Origin: Sphagnum compactum | Lineage: Eukaryota > Bryophyta > Sphagnopsida > Sphagnales | Reading direction: 5' to 3' | Length of the DNA stretch: 64,000 nt | Assembly (NCBI GenBank): GCA_965153455.1 | Contig: OZ234493.1 | Location: forward strand, 30,804,213 to 30,868,212 | Shown: one piece after another, positions 1-11,800 of the stretch | Numbering within the stretch: the stretch's first letter is position 1 | Layout of the letters: each line of letters begins with the position of its first letter | Made by a program: the position numbers and the translations under genes | The notes under the pieces: generated by a model | What the model was told of the DNA's origin: nothing | The model's database searches: none | The model's input: the letters and a program-made list of their open reading frames with translations, nothing else

Positions 1-494
1 ACCAATTATTCGGGGGAATCTAAAAAGTCCAATTTGATGGACAATAATTAAATTAATAATTCAATATACAAAGAAGTTGATATGTATGCCATAAAATTTG
101 TTCCAAAGTTGGGAGGTCCTAAAGATGGTATGATTGAAGATTTAGAAAAAAATAACCATCATATCTTTTGCTTCTAGGGAGGTCACTTCCATTTTATTCC
201 ACATGGAACGGCAAAAAATTATAATGTGCAACTTATTGAAAAGAAGTAAAAATCTTAGTTTATTTAAATGTACACATGGTGTTTATAATCATTATGTGAA
301 TATATTTACAATATACAAAAAAAATGCCATTAATTCATAGAAAATTAAAAAATACCTTTTTATTTCATGCACTTTTTAAAGTATACAATCAATGACCTCC
401 TTGGGGTCTTGCTTATATATTCCAAGTTCCTTTGTCATGAGTTTGACATATAAACCACTAGGAGAAGAACTAGGCGTGAAGGGAACATATCAAG

Positions 495-683
495 ATGAAG
501 GTGGCTTTGGCAATTATCTTATTTTTGAACCTATGGAGCTTTGGAAACAAATAGCAAAGAAATGAAGGTGAAGTATTCACTATCGAATCTCATAAAGGAA
601 GAGATCAATTGGAGGGTGGATTTGGTCCAATTCAAAAACAAAATAACTTTCCAAAAGTGATACCAATATTGAATGTTGTTTTG
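495..683 (+). pseudogene. Short signal-peptide-like reading frame, interrupted by one stop
   Basis: A start codon at 495 opens a frame that begins with a typical secretion signal: Met-Lys, then about 14 hydrophobic residues (VALAIILFLNLWSF). A TAG stops it after 19 residues (552-554). The same frame then stays open for about 43 more codons to a GTAAGT that could be a splice donor (682-687). A TATA-like TATATATT lies near 412, about 80 bases upstream of the ATG. I do not recognise the family. It could be the first exon of a decayed small secreted-protein gene, or chance. No partner exon was found. Confidence 0.2.
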
Positions 684-798
684 TAAGTACATCCACCTCT
701 TTGGATTCAATTATAAGGAACTAAAGTAGGTAGATTGGGAAACAAACAAAATTGAATTGGTTCTTGATGCAAAGTCAATGAAGCAAAAATCATATTAA

Positions 799-1190
799 AT
801 GAATCCAAAATACACGGATGTTGTGAAAGTAAAATTAAACAATGTTTTTGATGTGGGATTCATTAAACCTATTGAGAATATTAAATGGGTTTCACCCATC
901 ACCTTGGTGCCCAAGAAGAATGGTAAACTTCCTGTTTGTGTTGACTACAAGAAACAAAATGCAATGATGAAAAAAGAACATTATCCATTTCCATTTTGTG
1001 ATGAGATTATGGAGGAGTTAGTCAAACACAAAATGTATTCATTTGTGGATGGATACATCAACTATCACTAGGTGCAATTGCCCCAAAAGATGAGTTGAAA
1101 ACAACCTTCCACAACACCTTGGGGAACTTTTTGTTATATGGAATGTCATTTGACCTTTGTAACACTTTTGCAATGTTCTTGCAACTTTGA
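799..1190 (+). mobile_element. Decayed Ty3/gypsy retrotransposon, reverse transcriptase fragment
   Basis: The translated frame from 799 carries the start of the Ty3/gypsy reverse transcriptase: WVSPITLVPKKNGK, then a CVDYKKQNA block, then a PFPFCDEI segment. After a stop at 1069-1071 the next RT block can still be followed with frameshifts to about 1185, as TTFHNTLGNFLLYGM and then a degraded FGL.N..ATF-like stretch. The catalytic YxDD region, RNase H, integrase and LTRs are not recognisable nearby. This is an old fragment broken by stops and frameshifts and is not expected to be functional. The family call is strong; the boundaries are only where similarity could be read by eye. Confidence 0.75.
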
Positions 1191-1316
1191 AAATCAATGC
1201 ACCTTCATGTGCCAAAGACTTTTCACATGATTTTCACATAAATTATCATGTGAAAGTCAATGCACTTTCACGTGCCAAAGATTTATCACATGACTTTCAC
1301 ATAAATTATCATGTGA
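1188..1316 (+). repeat. Direct tandem duplication, 63-bp period
   Basis: Two imperfect copies of a 63-bp unit start at 1188 and 1251. Both contain GTGCCAAAGA, TTTCACATAAATTATCATG and the start TGAAARTCAATGCA. The unit is itself rich in the complementary words TTTCACATGA and TCATGTGAAA, so single strands could fold. The duplication follows directly on the gypsy RT fragment. No coding potential is visible. Confidence 0.75.
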
Positions 1317-3600
1317 AAGTCAAACATTATGACCAAATCATAATTAAATTATGAATTAATAAGTAAATCACCAAACTTACCTATTAAATAATTACATAGG
1401 TAATAGTTAATTACATCAAGTTACAGCCTCATCATAAATATACACTAATAAATTATAACTCATCCAGGTGTTGCCATGTGAGGTAACATGAACATGGGTG
1501 TGCATAGTTGGTGCCAGAAAATGCTCTAAAATTGGCATGTTTTTAATGTTGATCCTTGAGAGTCCAAGAGATTGCACCTCATTTTCATTATCTTAGCTTA
1601 AGTTATCATAATATGTATTACATACAAAAATGATGTTGTTTGGTCAACATTTTGAGGAAGCATCCAAAATTAGTTCTTTCACCATCACCAACAAAACCAT
1701 GGCTTAGGATACCAGGCTCCACATTAACAAAATATATAATTCATTTTCAAAAAATTCAAAATTGTTATGTCTTAAGGGAGGTTCCTATACGAGTTTGTTC
1801 TCTTAAACCTTTTGCACTCCAAGGCGTGAGCCTAAGGGTGTTTTCAAACCTTTCAAACCTTAGGAAAACGCATGAGTATTGGAACCTCCCCCTTTTGTAA
1901 AACAACTCTCTTTTTGTTTCCTCATTTCTTTCTTTCTCATTTGGTAGAAAAGAAATATTTCCATGGGAATGTGGGAACATATAAAATTGGGGGAGCTCCC
2001 TTGGCATAATACCTTAGTGCTGATGAGGTTTTTGCATTAGGTGACAATTATTTCCTTGAAAACTAATAAAATATCACATGGGTTTCAACTTATACTCGGG
2101 GAGTTCTCAACTTTGTAGAAAGATTTTTGAAAAACCTAAAAAAAATGTTTATTGAGATTTGAAGTCAAAACCTTTTTGGTTTGAAAAAATGTTTTTACTT
2201 GGTACCACTAAGTAAAAACCTCTCATTTGCAAAATGTTATTAAGAAATAATTAAATTTTACACATGTTAGTGGTTTTAGCTTTAAAGCCATTGGGATAAA
2301 TGTAATTTAAAATTTTTAAATCATCTTTATTATTACAAGAGACATTAGTGTCCTAATGGGAGGTCTTGGGTTTAAATTTCAATAAGTTTGAATCTTGGTG
2401 GTTCCTTCTTGAAGGATAGTTTGAAATTTGGGGTAGGTATCAAATTTTAAGAAAAACAGTTGTCGTAGAACAAGATTAGTTCTTCAAAACTATTATAGGA
2501 ATTGAAATTGGCAATAGTTCAATCTTGTAAACAAAATCACTAAAGCAAAAAAAGTTAGGATGTTTTTTTAAAAGACTAATTTGGGACCAATATTGGGCAG
2601 TTATTTGGTTTTGTTAATAACTTCCAATTTCAAAATTTTAAAAATTTTAAAATAAAAAAACATTTACTGATTCAAGTTTTTTAAAAATTTCCAAATCCTT
2701 GAAATAATAGGCAAATATTAAAGTTTTCCTTGAAGTGGTGCCTTATTGGGCCCCACTTTCAAGTCCCATTTGGTATTTCATCCCCTCTTAGTTATTTTCT
2801 ACAAAGTCTTGTAATACAGGACTATAACCTAGGGTTCGAAATTATGAAGGTTAATTTTTTATTAATCCTTTTTAGCACATAAGTAGATTATCAAACATAC
2901 TTCCAACACAACACTTGTATATTCGTCATTCACATGATTCCCAACATGAGACCTTACACTTTTTTGGGGTAAGATCATCCACACACCTAAAATCGAATAT
3001 TTATGTGAAAACTACACCCCAAGGGAATTCATCACACGTGCCTAAAGATTCTCCTTTATGGAGATCATTCACCAAAGATTATAAAGTTTCCACAATGGTG
3101 TTCACAATAATCTCCATATTTTATTTTTCAAGGCTTCCTATTCACATATGATATTTCTACAAATCTTGATAGCAACTAGCAACATGAAATTATTGAATGC
3201 AAATTATGAGCTAAAAGAATCTATACCCCTTATATACTTTTAGGAAAAAAATGGATGAATAGTCAATCACATTCATCTACATCTATTCCCCATGTATCAA
3301 ACCAATCATTTATAACTTTCCATTTTTCTATGGATAGGTTTTACATTATTTGGATTCTAGGATTTGGTCAAGTCTACGTACTTGACCTCCCATTGTTACT
3401 AACCCAAAATAATTATTTAAATTATTCATAATCAACCCTTATGCCCCTAGTCAAAATATTCTCATTGTAGGGCCCATGAGGCTCATTATTTTATTCCCCA
3501 TTTTTATCCATACTATTACCCCAATTCATAATACTATTATTTACAATTACAACTCCTAGTAATTATTTTGTTGTTATAGGACCAAATTTTGGAAACCCAA
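1317..3600. other. AT-rich intergenic sequence, no gene recognised
   Basis: Only short chance reading frames occur here. None shows a known domain, signal peptide or consistent splice structure. One stretch at 2340-2400 (GGTCTTGGGTTTAAATTTC) faintly resembles the B-box of a tRNA-derived SINE, but no matching A-box could be fixed. The sequence is best read as old transposon debris. Confidence 0.5.
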
Positions 3601-3609
3601 CATTGATTC

Positions 3610-4190
3610 CTTTCTAATAATGTTGTTTTCAACCCATGGGCTACCCACCTATAATCTATGGTATAGGTGTCATATAAGGGTTGAAAAAGGAATAAAAGGG
3701 CTATGGGTTATAAACTAGGGTCTAGTGGACTATGGTTAGGCTATTAGGTTATATGAATTATATTGGTTATATGACCTATGGCTTTTAGGCTATTTGGCCT
3801 ATGGGTGATATGGCTTATGGCCTTTGGGTTATACAACCTTGTGTTATGGGCTATATGGCATCATGGCCTATGGGATATATGGTTATGGACTAATGGGTGT
3901 TATAGACTATCGGTGTAGGGTTTTAAGTTCTTAGTTTCATCAGTTAATTTAAAGTTTGTGTTTAGTCTCTTTAATGTTTAAGTTTTAAGTTTTATTTTTG
4001 GGGTTTAAAACTTGAAATTCTAGGGCTTATTTTTAAGGTTTGTGTTTAGGGTCTAAAGTTATGGTTTAAGATCTAAAATTAAGGTAAGGGTTAAAGTTAA
4101 AGTTTTAAGGTCTGAAATTAGGGTTAAAGTTTGAATTTTAGAGTTGAAATTCAAGGTCTGAATTTTAGGGATGTTAGTATGAATTTAAAG
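3610..4190. repeat. Degenerate simple-repeat block with telomere-like words
   Basis: From about 3640 to 3900 the plus strand is dominated by variants of GGCYTATGG / GGGYTATATGG. From about 3910 to 4190 it changes to many variants of GGGTTTAAAG, AGGGTTAAAG and TTTAGGGTC, close to the plant telomere word TTTAGGG but never in perfect register. It looks like two adjoining, strongly mutated microsatellite or interstitial telomere-like tracts. There is no coding potential. Confidence 0.6.
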
Positions 4191-4199
4191 GTTTAAAGT

Positions 4200-6700
4200 T
4201 TGTGGATTTAATAGGAAATGGAAGTAATTTAGAAATAAGTTGGATTGCACAAAACTAATGTATTCTCATCAAACTATTGGCTACAATTTTATAATTCCCT
4301 TAACCTTCGTTTTAAACTTCTCTAAAATCATTCCTAAATTTAAAGCCATCTTTTACTTTGTTTTTTCTCTCACAATTCATATCCATTTTGCCTAGCAAGA
4401 AAAAACCTTGTCACATTTGTTTTCTTGTCCATGTACAAATGAAGAAACAAAAAAATGTGAGAGGGGATATCGTGTTCTTCCTCTTGTCATCATCATCTTG
4501 TAATCATCATTTGTATGAAATGACCCAAAAAAAAAACCAAAAAATAAATTTGAACATTCTCCTTTTGTTGTCATCATCTACAATAATGAAATGAAAAAAA
4601 ATGTCCAAAGGAGGGGCACTCCTCCTTGTATCATTGTCATCGTCTATGAAAAAACCACCAAAAAAAGGTGAAAAGGAGGGGCTGCAAGTTGTCCACTACC
4701 ACCTCCTCCTCTTCCTTTCACAGTTTGCAATGGTGTAACAAAAAAAACACACTACTCAAGCCTCCTACCTCTATGAGCTCTTGATGAAGTTATGTGAGGA
4801 GGCACAAACATCACCACTTTTCTTGCAACAAAAAAATGCAAAAGAAAGCAAAGGCATATGTATTCAAAGTTGTAATCGTGAGTGGAGTAGCAAGAGAAAG
4901 ATGAAAAATATATATATGTTTTTCACATTGCTCCAAATTGCAACTTAGCTCCATCTCCCTTGCGGCTTGCAAGTCCAAAAGTTCATGAAAAATGTGTGTG
5001 AGAGACAAGTAAAACAATTTGACATGAAACTCAATTCATGCCAAGTTTTCTTGAAATTTTGAGTTTGGAGCACCGTTCATGTGCTTTGTAAAAACCTCAA
5101 GATTTGTTTGGGTTTATAACTCATGTTTGAGTGAAACAAAGGGTCTCAACCTTGCATTTTGCTAACTTCATAGAAATTTTTATTAATCAACAGTTTTATT
5201 GAAGGGTCTTTCATGAGTCCTTTGATTTTTTAGAACTAAGATTACAATTCAAAATCCATTCTTTCATGTTAGAAGGTAGGACATTAAATCAACAATGGGT
5301 TCTTATTGCGAGTACTTTGCTTCTTTTTTTCTCAATTGCCTAATTGCTTAACCAAGATGTGTCTAGTAATGACTAAACACATATTGATGCTACCTAGACA
5401 CAAGTTTTGTGTCTTATTATACACACCTTAACGTAATGAACACTACGACACATAATGTCCTCATATCAAAACCAATTGTCCGAATTTTGAAAACTATGGT
5501 TATATATCATAAAGAATTATCCTAATGACTTTTGGGGGTGTGGTGTCATTACTAAACATGACAAGATGTCGATTGTTGTATATACCCTCCCAATTATCAT
5601 TTTTGGATTATTTTCATCTTCCACTCCATTGCATTTAAGGATATTCAATCAAATCTAATAACCTAATGTATCTTGGATATCAATTAAAACACTTTTTCCC
5701 TTTCTATTGTTAGACCTGTTTTGTATGTGAGACCCTCGGATGCTTGATCACAATATAAAGGAGCCAAAAACAACATTGAATGATTCAGTTTTGCACAACA
5801 AGAGAGGATTACCTTTTTGGTGGAAAGGCTGAAGCAATACATATTACAAATTCTTTTTTGCAAAACAGAATTGTGATTTCAAGAAAAAAAAATTGTGGAG
5901 ATGCAAGTATGTTGGATGATCTTGCATGAAAAAGAATGGGGTGACAAAATGAAATGTTCAAAGATAGTCAGTTGGTGGGTCATTGATTCTGCTGTGATTG
6001 TGGTTTAAAACCAGTAACAGTCAGTTTATTTAATTGAAGTCAGCCTGACAATCTTGAGAAAGAAAATACTGCTACAACAGACTCTGGAGTGAACACTGAC
6101 ATATTAGATTGTCTGCAATAATTTTGAATGCAAGCACGGTAAACATGTATGGTAATGTTATGAGTTATGACCATTCATGACCTTTGGAATTGATTTTCTT
6201 TTCAATTTTGTGTTGTTGTGACACTAACCATCATCCACAAGGAGATTTAGTCACATTTGGCTATAGGCCTGTATGAAAGTAGTAATTTATTAAATCCTTT
6301 GATATCCTGACTACTTGCTTCAACAATTGTGTAGAAACATGGCGAATTTTTATAATTCAAAACGTTTTTTGGGCAAAATAACATTTGGAAATTTGCATTA
6401 GCAGGTGAGAATTGGCCAGTTCCAACTTTACATATAGAGTTGGAGAAATACATCTGGTGTTGGTCTGATATTGACTTTTGAACATACCAAGCTTGTCCTG
6501 GTATCAATTATTTTTTAAGCAATCATCCCAGCTCGGGCTTGGTGTTGGGTCTGCTTTATATCTATCAAATTGGTCTTGGTACAGGTTCAAGACTGATTTT
6601 TGGCTGGTATGAGACAAGTATGTACCTAGGATTGAAAATGGTATAACGCAGGTGTACACCTGGTAATATCTCAAAGCATGATGCGGGTACAAGGCTGGTA
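4200..6700. other. Intergenic sequence, nothing recognised
   Basis: The region is AT-rich with runs of A or T and several CATCATC/GATGATG stretches near 4490-4650. Short open frames on both strands show no known motifs. From about 5900 base composition becomes less extreme, but no exons or domains could be supported. Confidence 0.4.
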
Positions 6701-6708
6701 TTGCCTTA

Positions 6709-7003
6709 GAGCATCTCCACCCCACAACTGCAAACACTCCTTTGCATCAAATCTTGCAGCAGGATAGTGCAAATCCTGTTGCTCTCCGGTATTGATGGTC
6801 CATTTTGCAGTGGTCATTTTAACCCTTTTGAAAGTGCTTTTGGATTTGGACAGTGACTATTACTCGTCCAGATGTAAAGACATAAATGGTCTTTGAGTGT
6901 TTAAAGGGACTCTTACGACGTTTGTGAGTGGGGACAATGATCATTAAATGGTATTCTATTGTAAAATAAAGAAGTTATTTAGAGTTTTGGGGTGGAGCTG
7001 CTC
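6709..7003 (+). mobile_element. PIF/Harbinger-type MITE, copy 1 (about 295 bp)
   Basis: The element begins GAGCATCTCCACCCCA and ends with the inverse TGGGGTGGAGCTGCTC. The trinucleotide TTA is present directly on both sides (6706-6708 and 7004-7006), as expected for the TWA target-site duplication of PIF/Harbinger elements. It has no coding capacity. A second, inverted copy of the whole element lies at 8303-8601 inside an intron of the AWPM-19-like gene. Shared interior segments include TTGCAGCAGGATAGTGCAAA and TCGTCCAGATGTAAAGACAT. The terminal-repeat family assignment is inferred from TIR and TSD type. Confidence 0.85.
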
Positions 7004-7315
7004 TTAGAGGTCATATATATGCCAGGTAGGGTTCTTGACAACTAGTGTTGGATACTTGGCACAACATTGCACTGTTAAAAGTTTCCATGACGATGTCAAC
7101 AATGACCTTTCCCAACTTCACTTCCTTGTTGGAAAATTGTCCAATGCCAAAGTGGAAATTAATAGTTCAATGTGGAGAAATATAAGGTGCGAAAAGTAAT
7201 TCATTTGTTGCAGCAATACCTGTAAATAACATTGCACATGCTGAAACAACAACAGCCACAATATAGTCTTGTGTTATTCAAGTCAAAACATTTTTACTCG
7301 GTTGCAGTTATCTCC

Positions 7316-7410
7316 GATAAGATCTAACCCTGGGCAGATAACACTTCCTCTGATAGCATAGATAACAGAGCATAGAGTTTTATTAGCAGAAATTGGGTTT
7401 AGATCTTATC
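7316..7410. repeat. Small inverted repeat (foldback), about 95 bp
   Basis: GATAAGATCTAACCC at 7316 is matched at 7395-7410 by its near-perfect reverse complement GGGTTTAGATCTTATC. The interior contains several GATA words. A target-site duplication was not seen, so it could be a decayed MITE or a chance foldback. Confidence 0.5.
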
Positions 7411-8031
7411 AACAGACAATTACAAACGAACAACAAATCAGTAAGAAATAATTTTTAAAATTGTTCTTTGCAGGTTCGAAAAACTCCGTTGAAGCTTTGT
7501 CATCATAATGTTTGTGAGTTTTTAATATGCATGTATAACTATCATGTAAGCTACATCAATCTTCAAAAGATTTTAACAAATTTCAGTGTGAAATTTTGCC
7601 CATGTCACCATATTTTGATGGAAAAAGATCTGCAAGTCCATCATATTTTACACAATTAAATTTCCAGAATGTTTGAAACATCCCAACCCCCACCCCCCCC
7701 TTGCAAACAAAGAGTCTCCAGGAATTTTTCATTTAGTAGTACAAAGTACATTGCAGACCCCCAAACAAGAGGGGTAACATTATAGATTATATATATATGT
7801 ATACCTTGCCTGGTCACATTTTGTCATACACTAGCTAACCCAAGACAGTTTTGAGTTCTCCACTCGACCTATACATTACAAAAGAAAAATATTCTTCACC
7901 AGATCATCAGATCATGATGAACCTCATTAGATACAAATGACATAACAATTTATGTACACATGGGTAACTAACTAGTCCGGCTGTTCGGATCAAACCAGTT
8001 CAGATGTTGATGAAACCAACCAATTCTGTGT

Positions 8032-9253
8032 TCACACAGCAGAGGCAGCAGGAGTACCATAGTTAGCAGCTTTGGGCCCACCTAGACCAGTGCCAGCAGC
8101 ATTATTACCATAGCCAGAACCGTAGGTTGGACCATACTTTGAACCAAAAATTCCAGCGTGAAGAGACAACAAGTAGAGCAGCTCCAAGAGTGACAAGATG
8201 ATCATAAATGCTTCCAAAACTTTCTGCAAAAGAAAAATTCCCCACCCACCCACACACCCACACACATGCATTCAGTCAGTTTTTGCCCTTTTGAAGCATA
8301 AAGAGCATCTCCACCCCAAAACTGTAAACAACTCCTTTAGTTTAAAATAGAATAGTGTTTAATGATCACTGTCCTCACCCACAAACGTCAGAAAAGTCCC
8401 TTTCAACACTCAAAGACCATTTATGTCTTTACATCTGGACGAGTAATAGTCACTGTCCAAATCCATAGTAGAAAAAAGCAGTTTTGAAGGGTTAAAATGA
8501 CCACTGCAAAATGGACCATCAATACCGGAGAGCAGCAGGATTTGCACTATCCTGCTGCAAGATTCAATGAAAAGGGGTGTTTGCAGGTGTGGGGTGGGGA
8601 TAAAAAATCAGAAACTCTCAAGCAGCTAGCTTCTTATTTTTGGAGCTCACCAGTCTTTTGGTTCGGGGTCCACCCAGGTGAATTTCTTTGGCTGCAAGTC
8701 TGCAGAAACAAAACAGCGTAAAATTTGCATTTAGCATTGGCTTGCTGCAAGCTCGACTTGAGATTCAGAGATCAAGTCTTGAAAAATAATTTCTTATGTT
8801 TAGTTTTCTACAACTAGAGAATTCAGAAATTAATCGATGCTATAATATAAACTTACAAGGCAGTGAGAATTTAATGAAGTGATTTTAAGGAAAACTTAAA
8901 AGAGCTCTAGAATTAGTGCTGCATTGAGAGCTAGCTCTAGAGATTTTGATTTCAAATTTGTGAACTACTTACCCCATGGCGAGAAGGGTGAGGAGCCAGG
9001 CGATCATGGCCGTAGCATGAGCAGCTGAAAGACTGTCAGTGCGAAACACGCGGAGATGATGCGTGCCAGCCAAAATAGAAGCAAGTCCAACCATGGAAGC
9101 GATTAAAGCGAGTGGTACAAAGAAACGAGTCGCAGCATTACCTGCAAAAAATCAACCACAATATATGTCATCATCTACAATTATTTCGGAGTCTTCGGAC
9201 ATCTTTCCATTAGGCTGCTATCCATCAGGCTGCTGTGATCACTGTGAAATTTC

Positions 9254-9286
<33 letters not shown>

Positions 9287-9636
9287 GTGTCTCCTCCGCG
9301 ACACCAATTTCATGACTAGCGAGTGTCTCAGGCTGCAGACATATACATATATCCATGGTCTAAAGCCGTGGAGGCCAACCTCCTCAACATTCATCGGCTG
9401 CAAAGTACTTATAATCACAGGATATGTGATCACTAGTGTAACAGCCTAAGCAATTTTTCGAAGCTCTAAAAGGTTCACAGGTCGCAATTGGGTGTTGATC
9501 AAAAGACCATACCAACGCCCGAGCCGTCAATCAGTCTGTTCAATGCCCATCCTGCTAAGCAAGCTGAGATGAAGTACAAGATGAAGTTGATGACCATCAG
9601 CGGCGTAGACAAACACCTTCCCACACCGAATGCCAT
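8032..9636 (-). CDS. AWPM-19-like membrane protein (PM19-like), four exons
   Basis: Exons on the minus strand: 9513-9636, 8973-9141, 8651-8699 and 8032-8223. Together they make 534 bases, 177 residues plus stop, a normal length for the family. All introns are GT-AG and phases match (1, 2, 0). The protein has four hydrophobic segments, about residues 11-32, 48-67, 84-98 and 116-138. Family hallmarks are the GNAATRFFVPLALIA block after the first intron, the AAKEIHLGG loop and the RTKRLKVLEAF segment before the last membrane helix. The tail is rich in Gly, Tyr and Ala. AWPM-19/PM19 proteins are plant plasma-membrane proteins often induced by ABA, cold or desiccation and proposed to affect membrane or osmotic behaviour; the biochemical role is unsettled. 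The start at 9636 was chosen because MAFG begins just before the first helix; an in-frame Met 16 codons upstream (9684) is possible. Intron 3 holds a MITE and intron 1 an AC microsatellite. Confidence 0.9.
8303..8601 (-). mobile_element. PIF/Harbinger-type MITE, copy 2, inside intron 3 of the AWPM-19-like gene
   Basis: This is the inverted counterpart of the element at 6709-7003. Its left end is GAGCATCTCCACCCCAAAAC and the interior matches copy 1 in reverse complement over nearly its full length, with small indels. The right end is eroded (GGGGTGGGGAT followed by A-rich sequence), so its target-site duplication cannot be confirmed; TAA stands just left of the element. It sits wholly between exons 3 and 4 of the AWPM-19-like gene and leaves their splice sites intact. 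Confidence 0.85.
9253..9287. repeat. (AC)n(AT)n microsatellite
   Basis: A run of about 13 AC dinucleotides is followed by four AT units, inside intron 1 of the AWPM-19-like gene. Confidence 0.95.
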
Positions 9637-10375
9637 GATGATGATGCAGCTGGCTCTGTCTGATCTGGTTCCGATCAAATGCAAGTCTAGTTATGCAGCT
9701 AGAGATTAATTCAGCAGCTGCTAGTCCAGCTTCTGAACAGAGAAGCGAAAAATGCAAGTCTTGAGCAGAGTATTCAGCAGCTCCTTCTGAAAAATTTGTC
9801 AAAGAGCAAGCAGGCAACAGAAGGTAGAAAAATTATGCACACAGAATACACTAAGGCGGGGAAAACAATCGCTGCTGAATTGCAAGACTTGCAGGCAAGC
9901 AAGCTGTTGCAAACGATTCTACCGAACAGAACACAAGTGATGGAGAAGCGATCTCTGGGCTGCACTATAAACAATACCGCAAACTGGCAATGGCCCACCA
10001 GCAATCGATCAGCGCGATTTAAGGTCCGCTTGCCACAAAGCATTTCTACAAGCCAGCTGCCATGCCCACACTTCTTTTGCTAGCTCAAGGATTTCTTTCA
10101 CACTATTGTAAAACTTAAAATTCTACTTTCCACCAAAAAATTTCCACCATTTTGCAGAAGAGAGCAAATTTTCGACTTTTTTGAGTAGAGTGAGAGTGTC
10201 TTGACTCTTGACCAACTCCTCGCAAGAGCCACCTGAGCACCTGCCAACACACCATACAAGATGGATGGATGTTGTGTGAACAGAAAACACTTTTTCATTG
10301 TATTACTGTCCAATTGCTAACTAGGGTGGTTAGCTTTAGGTATATGTCTCTAACCATTCACATACATCTATTTTA
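9637..10375 (-). promoter_or_regulatory. Upstream and 5' untranslated region of the AWPM-19-like gene
   Basis: This stretch lies just upstream of the minus-strand start and has a more balanced base composition than the flanks. It holds several overlapping chance frames on both strands but no recognisable domain, so it is read as leader and promoter. No clear TATA box in the right orientation or ACGTG core could be fixed by eye. Confidence 0.4.
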
Positions 10376-10640
10376 CTCGGTACCCACCAAGTGCCTTACC
10401 AACTTACCTTATTACATACCCCTACCTATGACTAATGCTTGGCACAAAAATCATTCACACATTGTTTACCCAATTTTTTAATACATTTTTTAATATTGTT
10501 TAGCCAATTCTATTGATATTTTGTCGACCAAGTGCCTTACCAACATACCTTATTACATACTGTACCTATGACTGATTTTTTTGGCACAAAAATCATTCAC
10601 AAATTGTTTTAGCCCAAAAATTTAATAATTTAAACTTCTA
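10376..10640. repeat. Direct duplication of about 110 bp
   Basis: Two copies, about 10388-10490 and 10525-10630, share CCAAGTGCCTTACCAAC, ACCTTATTACATAC, CCTATGACT and GGCACAAAAATCATTCACA in the same order. A smaller direct repeat follows at 10808-10865 (ATGCACCAAA-TAGAC-CCCATTAAT). No coding capacity. Confidence 0.75.
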
Positions 10641-11800
10641 TTGGTATTTGTTGAAATTTAATTCTTGAAAATCAGACTCCTTTGGGTTACTATTATTACA
10701 AAATACACAAATACAAGGTGTGTTTTGCATGCTTATTCTTCAATTTTTGAAAATTAAATTTGAAACTATCAAACATCTTTTTTCTTTTTTAAAAAATATT
10801 TGACAAAGATGCACCAAAATAGACACCCATTAATTGACAAACATGCACCAAATAGACCCCCATTAATAATTCTTTTCATTTGCCTAATGTTGTGCTCATG
10901 GAGCCTACATAGGTGAACAAAAAACATTTGGACTTTGGACTTATATATGTTTTTATGTCTGGAATGAATACTTAAATACGGTATTGGGGTCAGAGTCTTC
11001 AAAGTTTCCAGAACTTTCTTGTGTGATTGGCCAATCAAAGAGGCTTATTGCCAAAATAAATAAATAAAGAAAGAAAGAAATAGAACTTGGAAGGCAGCCT
11101 AATCACACCAATCTCCTATTCACCTCTCAAATAATTTTGAACTTGGGAATCATCCTAAAGTTCAAAAAATTAAAAAAAATTCCGTAACCGGCCAATTTGA
11201 TTGGCCCATAACTATATAAAAAAAAAAAAAAACTTATGGAGGCTCACCAAAGGTTCCATTTTGAAGTATAGAGATCCTCCCCTTTGGTGTGGTTCATCCA
11301 CGACTGAGGGATGAAGGTTCAATTTAGCTCCATCCACCATCCACCGCCCAAGTCCTGGGTGGGAAGAGGGCAGGTACTGTGGCCCACCAATTAGCAACAG
11401 CCACTTGTCAAAGTGATGAGCAGGTGTCAAAATTTGGGTATGTTTTGGTAAGTGTGTGAAAAGAGTTTGCTAGATGTCAATTGTGGGATGAGTTTTGCTT
11501 TGAGTTACTCTGTAAGTGAGTTAACTTTACTATAGTTTACATAACATTGCTTTACTATAGTTAAACATTTTGGTGGGCACTCTTGCAGATGACACATTCC
11601 TAGATCTTACCTTCCCTGGGTTCAACCTAGGGTGAAACTAGGCCTCATCCTGTCTTGAAGAAAGATAAGGGTTGAGGCCCAAAGGACCCATTGTTTCACA
11701 ATAATAGGCTAGTGGTAGGCCACACAAAGAAAGGGCCAAAAAAATGGGTTAAAATAAGTAGATTGTGAAAACTACTAGACCTAGACCTAAGTATAGGTTT

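Noticed and set aside
9063-9449. A 128-codon plus-strand frame across AWPM-19 intron 1 and exon 2
   Set aside because: It is a shadow of the minus-strand gene and runs through the AC microsatellite.
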